From NCBI RefSeq assembly GCF_009831765.1, contig NZ_WSSB01000004.1, forward strand, positions 193,274 through 257,273: 64,000 nucleotides of DNA, written 5' to 3'. The translations under genes were made by a program, and so were the position numbers. The first letter of the stretch is position 1. Every line of letters begins with the position of its first letter. Below, in pieces: positions 46,068 to 56,312 of the stretch. The notes below the pieces were generated by a model. The model was not told the origin of the DNA. It saw only the letters and a program-made list of their open reading frames with translations, and did not search any database. The DNA comes from Craterilacuibacter sinensis (GTDB taxonomy: Bacteria; Pseudomonadota; Gammaproteobacteria; Burkholderiales; Chromobacteriaceae).

Positions 46068-47369
46068 TTATTTCTCTTCCAGCTTGTCTTCGATAAAGGC
46101 CGAGTCTTTCAGTTGTTGCAGCCAGTCCTGATAGGCCTGTTCGGCCTTGCGCAGGCGGATTTCCTGTTTGACGGCCAGCTTTTCGCGCTCGCCGGATACG
46201 TCCTGGGTGCGTACTTCTTCCAGACGGATCAAATGCCAGCCGAACGGGCTGCGCACCGGTTCGCTGACCTGACCCGGCTTGAGCGCAATCATGGCGCGCT
46301 CGAATTCGGGCACGGTGTCGCCCTTGTTCATCCATGAAAGATCCCCGCCTTGTGCAGCGCTGCCGTCTTCCGAGAAGCGTTTGGCCAGATCTTCAAATTT
46401 GGCACCCTGCTGCAGGCGGTCGCGCACTTGCTGGATGCGGGTGCGGGCATCGGCTTCCGATACCGCTTCATTGGTGCGTATCAGAATGTGACGGGCGTGG
46501 TATTGCTCGACCATCATCGGTGCCGAACGGTCACGCTTGTCCTGCAACTGGAAAATATAGAAGCCGGACGGGGTGCGGATCACCTCGGTGTGACCGCCTT
46601 TGGGCAGGGTCTCCAGCAGGGCGACCAGATCCGGCGGCAAGGCCGTGCTGCTGCGCCAGCCTATGGCACCGCCGTCCAGCGCATTTTTGGCATCCGAATA
46701 GCTGGCTGCGACCTGGGCAAAGGGCTTGCCGGCCTTGATGTCGGCCAGCGCACGCGCAGCCTTTTGTGCGGCCGCTTCCAGCACCTTATTGTCGGCGCGT
46801 TCGGGCACGCTGACCAGGAGATTGGCTAGCTGGTATTCGCTTTTTTGCGCATGCTGCGCACTTTTCATGACCTGCTCGACTTCCTGATCCGATACATTGG
46901 CCATGGACGAGGCGACGCGCTCTTTCAGGCGCTCCAGCAAGACTTCGCGGCGCAAATTGTCGCGAAAGGCATCGACGCTGCTGCCCTCCTTGACCAGGCG
47001 GGCTTTGAGGCCGGCTACATCGGTATTGTTCTGCCGTGCCAGACGCGCGATGGTGTCGTCCAGTTCGCTGTCGCTGACCTTGATGCCGTTATTGGCGGCA
47101 TATTGCAGTTGCAGCTTCTCGCGCTCGATCTGGTCAAGCACCTGACGCTGCAGCACATTGGCGGCCGGCAGCGGTACGTTCTGGCGCTTGAGATTGGCCT
47201 CCACCTGCGCCAGACGCGCATTCAGCTCGGACTGGGTGATTGCATCCTTGTTTACCACCGCCACAATGCGGTCCAGCGTGATGATGGCAGCAGGGGCTTG
47301 CAGTGAGAACAGGCCTGCAATCAGGCCGGCGGCGAGTGTTTTTTTAATCATGGGCATGGTTGGCATCAT
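46068..47369 (-). CDS. surA: periplasmic chaperone/peptidyl-prolyl isomerase SurA
   Basis: A 433-residue outer-membrane-protein chaperone. Signal peptide (KKTLAAGLIAGLFSLQAPA), an N-terminal SurA domain with RIVAVVNKDAITQSELNARL, and two parvulin PPIase domains (about residues 180-280 and 295-395, the second with YHARHILIRTNEAVSE and FGWHLIRLEE). The first ATG overlaps the lptD stop by four bases; a start six codons later, MIKKTLAAG, is also plausible. It follows lptD, its best known client. Confidence 0.95.
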   Translation of the reverse strand: MMPTMPMIKKTLAAGLIAGLFSLQAPAAIITLDRIVAVVNKDAITQSELNARLAQVEANLKRQNVPLPAANVLQRQVLDQIEREKLQLQYAANNGIKVSDSELDDTIARLARQNNTDVAGLKARLVKEGSSVDAFRDNLRREVLLERLKERVASSMANVSDQEVEQVMKSAQHAQKSEYQLANLLVSVPERADNKVLEAAAQKAARALADIKAGKPFAQVAASYSDAKNALDGGAIGWRSSTALPPDLVALLETLPKGGHTEVIRTPSGFYIFQLQDKRDRSAPMMVEQYHARHILIRTNEAVSEADARTRIQQVRDRLQQGAKFEDLAKRFSEDGSAAQGGDLSWMNKGDTVPEFERAMIALKPGQVSEPVRSPFGWHLIRLEEVRTQDVSGEREKLAVKQEIRLRKAEQAYQDWLQQLKDSAFIEDKLEEK

Positions 47370-49564
47370 TCGTTGGTTTTGCTGTAGCCCGGGATCGCCA
47401 GGCGCAGGGTATCGCTTACTTTGCCGAAGCTGGACATATCCTTGAGTTCCAGCTGGAACATTACCGAGGTCTTGAACTGGTCGATATCGGTGACGAAGCG
47501 CTGGCCCACCATGCGGAAGGTCCAGCAGCCGGCGTTATATTCGAAACCGGCCAGCGTGTCGAAGGCTTGCTTGGCGGCCAGCGAGTATTCCACCCGGCCG
47601 ACGCCATAGAGCTGATGGGTAATCGGCCACTGGCCGGCCAGTTCGATCTGGCGGGTCGGATAGTTCACCGCTGTGCCGTTGACTTCGACCAGCTCGTCCG
47701 GGTCGTAACGGTAGCGCAGGCTGAGCGCCTTGCCTGCTTCCGGGTGGTAGCGCAGCGCGACATTGTATTTTTCGGTGCGTCCCTGTTCCGGGTTGTACTG
47801 GATGGCGCCATCCAGACGCAGATTGCGTGTCAGGTCGCCACCGACGGTGGCCAGAATATCGGACACATTGTCGCGGACCGATTCACCCGGATAGAGTTTG
47901 ACCCGGTCTTCGCTGAAGTAGACGCGCTGGCCGATGCCGACGCGCAGGCGTTCCAGACCCGAGTCATTGTCGATATAGCTGGAGGTGACGGCAGCGGTGA
48001 GCTGGTTGGCTTCGTTGATGCGGTCCCAGCCCGAGTAGCGGTTTTCGCTAAACAGCTGGGTCCAGTCAAAGTCATTGATCGAGCTGTCGAAGTTGGGCAG
48101 TTTGCTCTGGTCGCGGTATGGGATATTGACGTAGTACAGGCGCGGTTCCAGCGTCTGGGTATGCGGGCTGCCGGCAAACTCGCTCTCGCGCTCGAAATAG
48201 AGACCGGAGTCGACACTGAAGGTCGGCGTGGTAATGCTTTCATTGCGGCTGCGCTGCTGGTCGGGTGTACCGCCATAACGCCAGCCATCCAGTGCATATT
48301 GGCGGAAATTGACCCCCAGCTTGGGTTGGATATAGCCCCAGCTGGCATCGGCGCGCCAGCTTAGCGAGGGGTTGAGCATCAGGCGGTCGCCTTGCTGCAA
48401 GTCGGGATGCGAGAAGCGGGTGGCTTCGGATAGCAAATTCCACGACAGGCCGGCCGGCAGCCTCTGGCCGCCATTGAGCGTGATCTGCGGCAGGCGCGCA
48501 TAAGGAATGGTGGAGCCGCGGGCATTGTCTATCAGGGTCTGGTAGCGCTGTGCGCGTATGGTGGCAGCGCCCCAGCCCAGGTTGTAGCTGGCCCAGGCCT
48601 GCCGCTCGAGGTTGTCGCTGGAAACCTGTGCCAGACGGTCGCTGAAATCGTCGAAATAGTCGTGGTCAGAGACATAGCTGCCATCAAAACCCCAGCTGAG
48701 ATCGGGCGAAATCTGCTGCTGGTGTCGGCCTTTCCACAGATAGCGGTGGGTGTCGGTTTCCTTGTCCTCTATCTGCTCGGTGTACATCTGGCCCTGATAG
48801 CCGGGCTGCAGATAGCGGAATTCGCCGCCCAGCATCAGGCCGCGCTTGGCGATATAGCGCGGAAAGAGGGTCGCGTCGTAGTTGGGCGCGATATTCCAGT
48901 AGTAGGGGGTGGAGATATCCAGGCCCGCGCTGCCCACGCTGAAAGTCGGGAACAGCAGGCCTGACTTGCGCCCGCCATCCAGCGGGAAGTCCATCCACGG
49001 CGTATATAGCACCGGTACGCCGCCCAGGTACAGGCGGGCATTGCGCGCCACGCCGACATTGCGCGTGTAGTCGGCATCGACGGTGGTGGCTTTCAGGTAC
49101 CAGGATTCGTCACCGGGGTCACAGGTATTGACCGTGGTGCGCTTCAGCTCGTAGTGCTTGTCGCCAAGTATTTTCAGCTCGTCGCTCTTGCCGCGCAGTA
49201 CACCCTTGCCCTGCTGGAAGGCAAATACGGCATCGTCGGCGCTGCCTTGCTGGGTGGCCATCGAGTAGTCGAGCTTTTGGGACAGGATGTCGCTGCCCGG
49301 CTGGGTCATATGCACGCGGTCGCCGGCTTCGATAAGCTCGTTGCGCTTGACGTAGTAATTAAGCCAGTCCGAGGTAATGGTCTGGTCATCGCGGATGGCG
49401 ACGACATTGCCGCGTGCCTTCAGCTCATTGTCCATCTGGCCGGATAGCTCATCGGCGGTGACAGTCAGCGAACCTGCCGGCAGGGTATCGGCCAGCGCAG
49501 GCGGCGCAAGAAACAGTGCGGCTAGCGCGGCTACGAGGGGAGTCGGTCTGAAAATGGCTGGCAT
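47366..49564 (-). CDS. lptD: LPS-assembly protein LptD
   Basis: A 732-residue outer-membrane beta-barrel that inserts lipopolysaccharide into the outer leaflet. Signal peptide (LVAALAALFLAPPALA), an N-terminal OstA domain (about 30-150: LTVTADELSGQMDNELKARG), then the long LptD barrel (YTPWMDFPLDGGRKSGLLFP, LRYYRFT-like strands, C-terminal PGYSKTNE). Cysteines lie near residue 147 and near the C-terminus (NAGCWTFRMVGQRF), fitting the disulfide-linked plug. It is first of lptD-surA-pdxA and divergent from amgK. Confidence 0.95.
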   Translation of the reverse strand: MPAIFRPTPLVAALAALFLAPPALADTLPAGSLTVTADELSGQMDNELKARGNVVAIRDDQTITSDWLNYYVKRNELIEAGDRVHMTQPGSDILSQKLDYSMATQQGSADDAVFAFQQGKGVLRGKSDELKILGDKHYELKRTTVNTCDPGDESWYLKATTVDADYTRNVGVARNARLYLGGVPVLYTPWMDFPLDGGRKSGLLFPTFSVGSAGLDISTPYYWNIAPNYDATLFPRYIAKRGLMLGGEFRYLQPGYQGQMYTEQIEDKETDTHRYLWKGRHQQQISPDLSWGFDGSYVSDHDYFDDFSDRLAQVSSDNLERQAWASYNLGWGAATIRAQRYQTLIDNARGSTIPYARLPQITLNGGQRLPAGLSWNLLSEATRFSHPDLQQGDRLMLNPSLSWRADASWGYIQPKLGVNFRQYALDGWRYGGTPDQQRSRNESITTPTFSVDSGLYFERESEFAGSPHTQTLEPRLYYVNIPYRDQSKLPNFDSSINDFDWTQLFSENRYSGWDRINEANQLTAAVTSSYIDNDSGLERLRVGIGQRVYFSEDRVKLYPGESVRDNVSDILATVGGDLTRNLRLDGAIQYNPEQGRTEKYNVALRYHPEAGKALSLRYRYDPDELVEVNGTAVNYPTRQIELAGQWPITHQLYGVGRVEYSLAAKQAFDTLAGFEYNAGCWTFRMVGQRFVTDIDQFKTSVMFQLELKDMSSFGKVSDTLRLAIPGYSKTNE

Positions 49565-49601
49565 GGGCGCTCAGGTACGTGTGGTGAACCCGAAAAATGA
49601 A

Positions 49602-49623
49602 GGTACAATCGCACAATTGTACC
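49602..49623. promoter_or_regulatory. palindrome with back-to-back TACAAT boxes between lptD and amgK
   Basis: GGTACAAT (49602-49609) and ATTGTACC (49616-49623) form a perfect 8-bp inverted repeat with a 6-base centre. Each arm contains TACAAT, a good -10 hexamer, one per strand, pointing at amgK and at lptD. Matching -35 boxes are weak. It may be a divergent overlapping promoter, an operator, or both. Confidence 0.55.
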
Positions 49624-49643
49624 AATCTCGCAATGAAGCCACC

Positions 49644-51373
<1,730 letters not shown>

Positions 51374-51494
51374 TGACGACAGTTTCAGGGGGCTGGGGCC
51401 TGGCAGCCGGGAGCCGGTGGGCGCAGCCCGCTGAGGCGCCCTGTCCGGATTTTGCTGGCAGCTCCCGAGTCCCTTTCCCCGGGTTCAGTCAGCC
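51374..51494 (+). repeat. probable degenerate heptamer-element remnant upstream of ruvC
   Basis: A 121-base gap with G-rich stretches (CAGGGGGCTGGGGCC) and a single CCCGAGTCCC followed by TTTCCCCGGG, matching the edge of copy 1 (CCCGAGTCCCTATCCCCGG). The conserved TTGACGTGG core is absent. It looks like a decayed or partial relative of the element, or chance similarity. Confidence 0.4.
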
Positions 51495-52025
51495 ATGACC
51501 CGGCGCATTCTGGGCATAGACCCGGGCAGCCGCATTACCGGTTTTGGCGTGATCGACCTGATCGGTTCGCAGCGCCATTATGTCGCCTCCGGCTGCATAC
51601 GCACCGTGCCCGGCGCGAGCTTGGCCGAGCGCATACGTGTGATCGTCGCCGGCATCCATGACGTGATTGCCACCTACCAGCCAAGCGAAGCGGCGGTCGA
51701 GCAGGTATTCGTCAACGTCAATCCGGCCTCCACCCTGATGCTGGGCCAGGCGCGTGGCGCCTGTGTGGCGGCATTGGTAATGAAGGACCTGCCGGTCGCC
51801 GAATATACCGCGCTGCAGGTCAAGCAATCAGTCGTCGGCCAGGGCAAGGCACCGAAGGAACAGGTGCAGTATATGGTGGTCAAGATGCTGAACTTGTCCG
51901 GCACACCGCAGGAAGATGCGGCCGATGCGCTGGCCGTGGCGCTGGCGCATGCCAACCATAGCGGCGGCGTGATGGGCGCGCTGGCGCAGCAGGGTCTGCG
52001 CGTCAAGAATGGCCGGCTGGCGTAA
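51495..52025 (+). CDS. ruvC: Holliday junction resolvase RuvC
   Basis: A 176-residue endonuclease that cuts four-way DNA junctions. Catalytic acids are visible in [17 protein letters not shown] (Asp7), [11 protein letters not shown] (Glu), and the C-terminal [14 protein letters not shown] (two Asp). It heads ruvC-ruvA-nyn-ruvB; the gap to ruvA is 67 bases. Confidence 0.97.
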   Translation: MTRRILGIDPGSRITGFGVIDLIGSQRHYVASGCIRTVPGASLAERIRVIVAGIHDVIATYQPSEAAVEQVFVNVNPASTLMLGQARGACVAALVMKDLPVAEYTALQVKQSVVGQGKAPKEQVQYMVVKMLNLSGTPQEDAADALAVALAHANHSGGVMGALAQQGLRVKNGRLA

Positions 52026-52092
52026 TCGCCTTACCGGCACCCCCGCTGCGGCCCGCCGTGCCGTTCATATCCTTCTATAAGAAAGAAACCCC

Positions 52093-52686
52093 ATGATTGG
52101 ACGCCTATCCGGCACCCTGATTGAAAAGCTGCCGCCACAGATCGTGCTTGATGTGGGCGGCGTCGGCTATGAAGTCGATGTACCGATGAATACCTATTAC
52201 CAGCTGCCGGCCTTGGGGCAAACCGCCACGCTCTACACCCATCTGGTGATACGCGAAGACGCCCATCTTTTGTTCGGCTTTGCCAGCAAGGAAGAGCGGC
52301 AGACCTTTCGCCAGCTGATCAAGGTGTCCGGCATCGGTGCCAAAATCGCGCTGGCCATCCTGTCGGGCATGACCGCCGACGAGCTGGCGCTGGCCATTGC
52401 CGGCGAAGACGTCAAACGCCTGTCTGCCGTGCCCGGCATCGGTAAGAAAACTGCCGAGCGTCTGGTGCTGGAGCTGCGCGGCAAGCTGATGACAGGCTCG
52501 CTGGTGGCAACGCCGGGCGGCTTGCCGCTGGCGATGATGGCCGACGACAGGAGCGATATCATCGGTGCGCTGCTGGCGCTGGGTTACAACGAAAAGGAGG
52601 CGGCGGCAGCCATCAAGGGCATGCCGGCCGATAGCGGTGTCAGCGAAGGCGTACGCTATGCGCTGAAAAACCTGATGAAAGGATAA
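52093..52686 (+). CDS. ruvA: Holliday junction branch migration protein RuvA
   Basis: A 197-residue junction-binding protein. Domain I with [20 protein letters not shown], the helix-hairpin-helix domain II ([16 protein letters not shown] and [19 protein letters not shown]), and a C-terminal domain III that touches RuvB ([20 protein letters not shown]). It ends three bases before the NYN gene. Confidence 0.97.
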   Translation: MIGRLSGTLIEKLPPQIVLDVGGVGYEVDVPMNTYYQLPALGQTATLYTHLVIREDAHLLFGFASKEERQTFRQLIKVSGIGAKIALAILSGMTADELALAIAGEDVKRLSAVPGIGKKTAERLVLELRGKLMTGSLVATPGGLPLAMMADDRSDIIGALLALGYNEKEAAAAIKGMPADSGVSEGVRYALKNLMKG

Positions 52687-52689
52687 GTC

Positions 52690-53457
52690 ATGGCCAATGT
52701 CGCCGTACTGATTGATGCCGACAATGTGTCGCCGGCCTGGATAGAAGACGTGCTGGAAGAAGCCGGCAAGCTCGGGGTGCTCGCCCTCAAGCGCGTGTAT
52801 GGTGACTTCAGCAAGCATGACAAGGCGTGGCGCGATCTGTGTGCGCGCTTTGCCATCCACCCCATCCAGCAGTTTCCCAATACCAAGGGCAAGAACGCGT
52901 CCGACATCTCGATGGTGATCGACGCGATGGATCTGCTGCATTCCGAGCGTTTTCACAGCTTTTGTCTGGTCTCCAGCGACAGCGATTTTTCCCGTCTGGC
53001 AACGCGCTTGCGCGAAGACGGGCTGGATGTCTGGGGCTTTGGCGAGCAAAAAACGCCAGTTGCCTTTGTGAATGCCTGCAGCAAATTCGTCTACGTCGAA
53101 GTCTTGCGCGAGCCGGACGAGGCCAAGGCCGAGCCGGAAACCGCAGGCAAGGACGAGGGGGGGCGTGTCAAGGCGCCCGCCGCAGCCAAGCCGGTGTTGC
53201 GTCCGCTGGACCGCAAGCTGCGTGCCCAGTTTCAGAAGGCGATCGAAGCCAGCGGCGACGACGACGGCTGGGCGGATCTTGGCGGTGCCAACAGCCTGCT
53301 GGGGCAATGGATGCCCGACTTTGACCCGCGCAACTACGGTTACCGCAAAATTTCCGAGCTGGTGGAAAAATCCGGCTGGTTCGAGGTGAAAAAAGCCACG
53401 CAGGGGCGCGGCGGCATCTCCATCAAACTCAAGCCGGCCAATGGCCGCAAGAAATAG
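52690..53457 (+). CDS. NYN-domain protein with OST-HTH/LOTUS-like C-terminus
   Basis: A 255-residue protein. The NYN (PIN-like) domain is clear, with acidic metal-binding positions in [12 protein letters not shown] (residues 4-15), [15 protein letters not shown] and [19 protein letters not shown]; family members are RNases. The C-terminal part (about 178-250, [11 protein letters not shown] to [11 protein letters not shown]) fits an OST-HTH/LOTUS RNA-binding domain; a charged Pro/Ala linker joins them. It lies 3 bases after ruvA and 22 before ruvB, so it is made with the branch-migration machine. Function in this setting is unknown. Confidence 0.88.
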   Translation: MANVAVLIDADNVSPAWIEDVLEEAGKLGVLALKRVYGDFSKHDKAWRDLCARFAIHPIQQFPNTKGKNASDISMVIDAMDLLHSERFHSFCLVSSDSDFSRLATRLREDGLDVWGFGEQKTPVAFVNACSKFVYVEVLREPDEAKAEPETAGKDEGGRVKAPAAAKPVLRPLDRKLRAQFQKAIEASGDDDGWADLGGANSLLGQWMPDFDPRNYGYRKISELVEKSGWFEVKKATQGRGGISIKLKPANGRKK

Positions 53458-53479
53458 CCAGTCAGGAAACAAGCGCAAG

Positions 53480-54514
53480 ATGATAGAAACCGACAACCTG
53501 ATGGGCGGCGCACCCGCGCCGCGCATCGTGACCCAGCAAAGCCTGTCCGCGCATGAAGATGCGCAGGAGCGGGCGCTGCGGCCCAAGCTGCTTGACGAAT
53601 ATGTCGGGCAAAAAAAGGCGCGCGGCCAGCTGGAAATATTTATCGAGGCGGCCAAGCGCCGTGGCGAGGCGCTGGACCATGTGCTTTTGTTCGGCCCGCC
53701 GGGCTTGGGCAAGACGACGCTGGCGCATATCGTGGCGCGCGAACTGGGGGTGAATCTGCGCCAGACTTCGGGGCCGGTGCTGGAGCGCGCCGGTGATCTG
53801 GCGGCCTTGCTCACTAATCTTGAGCCGCACGACGTTTTGTTTATCGACGAGATCCACCGCCTCTCGCCGGTGGTCGAGGAAATCCTCTACCCGGCGCTGG
53901 AGGACTACCAGATCGACATCATGATAGGCGAGGGCCCGGCTGCGCGGTCGGTCAAGATAGACCTGCCGCCCTTTACCCTGATCGGTGCCACCACCCGCGC
54001 CGGCATGCTGACCAATCCGCTGCGCGACCGCTTCGGCATCGTGGCGCGGCTGGAGTTTTACGATGCCGAAGAGCTGACCCGCATCGTCACCCGCTCGGCA
54101 GGTCTTCTGGGCGTGCAACTGGCGGGCGAGGGCGCATTTGAAGTGGCAAGGCGTAGCCGTGGCACGCCGCGTATTGCCAACCGCCTGCTGCGCCGCGTGC
54201 GCGACTACGCCGAAGTTAAAGCCGACGGCGTGGTCACGGCCGAAGTGGCCGACGCGGCGCTGGCCATGCTGGACGTGGACCCGGCCGGTCTGGACGTGAT
54301 GGATCGCAAGCTGCTGGAAGCTATCTTAGACAAGTTTGCTGGCGGCCCGGTCGGCTTGGACAATGTGGCGGCGGCGATAGGTGAATCGACCGACACCATA
54401 GAAGACGTGATCGAGCCTTATCTGATCCAGCAAGGCTATTTGCAGCGCACGCCGCGCGGACGCATGGTGACGGCGCTGGCTTATACCCACTTTGGTTTGC
54501 AGGTGCGCGACTAA
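53480..54514 (+). CDS. ruvB: Holliday junction branch migration ATPase RuvB
   Basis: A 344-residue AAA+ motor. Walker [14 protein letters not shown] (residues about 74-86), Walker [13 protein letters not shown], sensor-1 [12 protein letters not shown], the arginine finger in [14 protein letters not shown], and the C-terminal winged helix ([18 protein letters not shown]). The ATG at 53480 starts the family similarity; the frame from 53441 overlaps the NYN gene and adds unrelated residues. Confidence 0.97.
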   Translation: MIETDNLMGGAPAPRIVTQQSLSAHEDAQERALRPKLLDEYVGQKKARGQLEIFIEAAKRRGEALDHVLLFGPPGLGKTTLAHIVARELGVNLRQTSGPVLERAGDLAALLTNLEPHDVLFIDEIHRLSPVVEEILYPALEDYQIDIMIGEGPAARSVKIDLPPFTLIGATTRAGMLTNPLRDRFGIVARLEFYDAEELTRIVTRSAGLLGVQLAGEGAFEVARRSRGTPRIANRLLRRVRDYAEVKADGVVTAEVADAALAMLDVDPAGLDVMDRKLLEAILDKFAGGPVGLDNVAAAIGESTDTIEDVIEPYLIQQGYLQRTPRGRMVTALAYTHFGLQVRD

Positions 54515-54564
54515 GCAAGCTGGTACAATCTCAAAGTAATAAATTTGGATTAAGGGGGAACCAT

Positions 54565-54957
54565 ATGTTCTATGCGCTCTTGGGAGCCACATTGCTGGTG
54601 GCCTTGGTGACATCGCTGATCACGGCAAAGTTTTTTGACGGTGCGGTGGGCAAGATTCTGTCGCGCATCGTCGGTGACGAGCTGGCCGATGCCTGGCGCC
54701 GTTATCTGCGCTTTGCCGTTATCGTCGTCGGCGTCTCGGGCGGGGTGCGTTTGTGGGAGCTGGAAAAGTATGTGACTGCCACGCGCGAGTCGGCAGCGCT
54801 GGAGCTTAACGGCATGCGCTGGACGCTGGAGCTGTACCGCACGCTGATCGAAACCCTGCAGTCCATCGCCTGGATGATGTTGCTGTTCTTCCTGTGCTCA
54901 ATGATCGCCTATGTCATCGTGCGCGCGATCGAACTCAAGCACGACCGCAAGGAATAA
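54565..54957 (+). CDS. small membrane protein, function unknown
   Basis: A 130-residue protein with an N-terminal span (FYALLGATLLVALVTSLITA), a second near residues 50-66 (LRFAVIVVGVSGGVRLW) and a third near the C-terminus (IAWMMLLFFLCSMIAYVIV), with a charged tail. I do not recognise it. It has a strong AAGGGGGAA ribosome site and a possible -10 TACAAT in the gap after ruvB. The heptamer element copy 3 begins right after its stop. Confidence 0.72.
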   Translation: MFYALLGATLLVALVTSLITAKFFDGAVGKILSRIVGDELADAWRRYLRFAVIVVGVSGGVRLWELEKYVTATRESAALELNGMRWTLELYRTLIETLQSIAWMMLLFFLCSMIAYVIVRAIELKHDRKE

Positions 54958-54959
54958 TT

Positions 54960-55113
54960 TTCGGGATAGGGGGATAGGGAATAGGGGCGGCTGGCGGGTT
55001 TGGTTTTTCGGGAACGGGGAGCCGGGATTCGGGACTTGTAGTGTTGACGTGGTTTGGTGGGTTCTAAACACTGAAACCCGAGTCCCGAGTCCCGAGTCCC
55101 GAGTCCCGAGTCC
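54960..55113 (-). repeat. heptamer element, copy 3 (5 units), abutting the proB stop
   Basis: Same order and orientation as copies 1 and 2: a GGGGATAGGGAATAGGGG stretch, GGGAACGGGGAGCCGGGATT block, the core with TTGACGTGGTTTGG and CACTGAAACC, then five CGAGTCC units (55079-55113). The proB stop codon is at 55118-55116, two bases from the last unit. Confidence 0.9.
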
Positions 55114-55115
55114 CG

Positions 55116-56234
55116 TCAGAGTGTAACCATATTGTCGCGGTGGATAAGCTCGGGCTCGACCAGATAGCCCAGCACCTGCTCGATTTCGCGTGTCGGGCGG
55201 CGCATGATCAGGCGTGCCTCGTCCGAGCTGTAGTTGGCCAGACCTCGCGCGACTTCGATACCGTCGCTGTCTATGCAGGCCACCACATCGCCGCGCAGGA
55301 AGGCGCCGTCGACGGCGCGTACGCCGATAGGCAGCAAGCTGGTGCCGCGTTCGCGTACCGCTTGTGCAGCGCCCGCATCCAGTACCAGTTTGCCCGCCAA
55401 TTGCAGGTGGTCGGCCAGCCATTGCTTGCGCGCCGCCATGCGCGTGGTGGTGGCGAGCAACTGGGTGCCGATCGCTTCGCCATCAGCCAGGCGCGATAAC
55501 ACATCATGTTCGCGCCCGCAAGCGATGATGGTAGCTGCGCCGCTGCGCGCCGCGCGTTTGGCGGCCAGTATCTTGGTCAGCATGCCGCCGGTGCCTATGC
55601 TGCTGCCGGCACCACCGGCCATTTCTTCCAGTGCTGCATCCCCTGCGTTCGCTTCGTGGATAAAGACCGCGTCGGGGTTTTTCCTCGGGTCGGCGCTATA
55701 CAGCCCCTGCTGGTCGGTGAGGATGACCAGCGCGTCGGCTTCGATCAGATTGGTCACCAGCGCGCCCAGCGTATCGTTGTCGCCGAAGCGGATTTCGGCC
55801 GTCACCACCGTGTCGTTTTCATTGATGATGGGCACCACATTGAGCGCCATCAGCGTCGACAAGGTGGTGCGTGCATTCAGGTAGCGGGTGCGGTCGGCCA
55901 GGTCTTCGTGGGTGAGCAGAATCTGCGCCGTTTGCAGGCCGTGCCGGCGAAAAGCCTGTTCATAGGCTTCGCACAGCCCCATCTGGCCGACGGCAGCGGC
56001 GGCCTGCAATTCATGTACCGCCTTGGGGCGGGTGGCCCAGCCCAGACGCTGGCAGCCCTCGGCGATGGCGCCGCTGGAAACCAGTACCACCTCCTTGCCG
56101 CGGCGCTTGAGCTCGGCGATTTCGGCGGCCCAGCGCGCCAGCGCGGCCAGATCCAGACCCTTGCCGTCATTCGTCACCAGGCTGGAGCCGACCTTGACCA
56201 CGATACGATCGGCGGTGTGTATCAGCGATTGCAT
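55116..56234 (-). CDS. proB: glutamate 5-kinase (ProB) with PUA domain
   Basis: A 372-residue enzyme that phosphorylates glutamate, the first step of proline synthesis. Amino-acid kinase domain: [52 protein letters not shown], and [17 protein letters not shown]-terminal PUA domain (about 280-365, [18 protein letters not shown]) is present, as in E. coli. No proA is adjacent. The heptamer element starts beyond its stop codon. Confidence 0.96.
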   Translation of the reverse strand: MQSLIHTADRIVVKVGSSLVTNDGKGLDLAALARWAAEIAELKRRGKEVVLVSSGAIAEGCQRLGWATRPKAVHELQAAAAVGQMGLCEAYEQAFRRHGLQTAQILLTHEDLADRTRYLNARTTLSTLMALNVVPIINENDTVVTAEIRFGDNDTLGALVTNLIEADALVILTDQQGLYSADPRKNPDAVFIHEANAGDAALEEMAGGAGSSIGTGGMLTKILAAKRAARSGAATIIACGREHDVLSRLADGEAIGTQLLATTTRMAARKQWLADHLQLAGKLVLDAGAAQAVRERGTSLLPIGVRAVDGAFLRGDVVACIDSDGIEVARGLANYSSDEARLIMRRPTREIEQVLGYLVEPELIHRDNMVTL

Positions 56235-56312
56235 ATCAGAAAATCCACAGAAGAAATGGCAGCGGTGATTTTAACCCGTTGCGGGTAGCCAGACCAAGCC
56301 GTGTATGCGGCA

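Noticed and set aside
45850-46335. Reading frame encoding repeated GTRDSGL units
   Set aside because: It is a translation of the heptamer tract (three heptamers make seven codons) joined to antisense surA sequence; no start signal or family likeness.
49377-49643. N-terminal extension of AmgK
   Set aside because: The extension is antisense to the lptD 5' region; the ATG at 49644 fits the family start.
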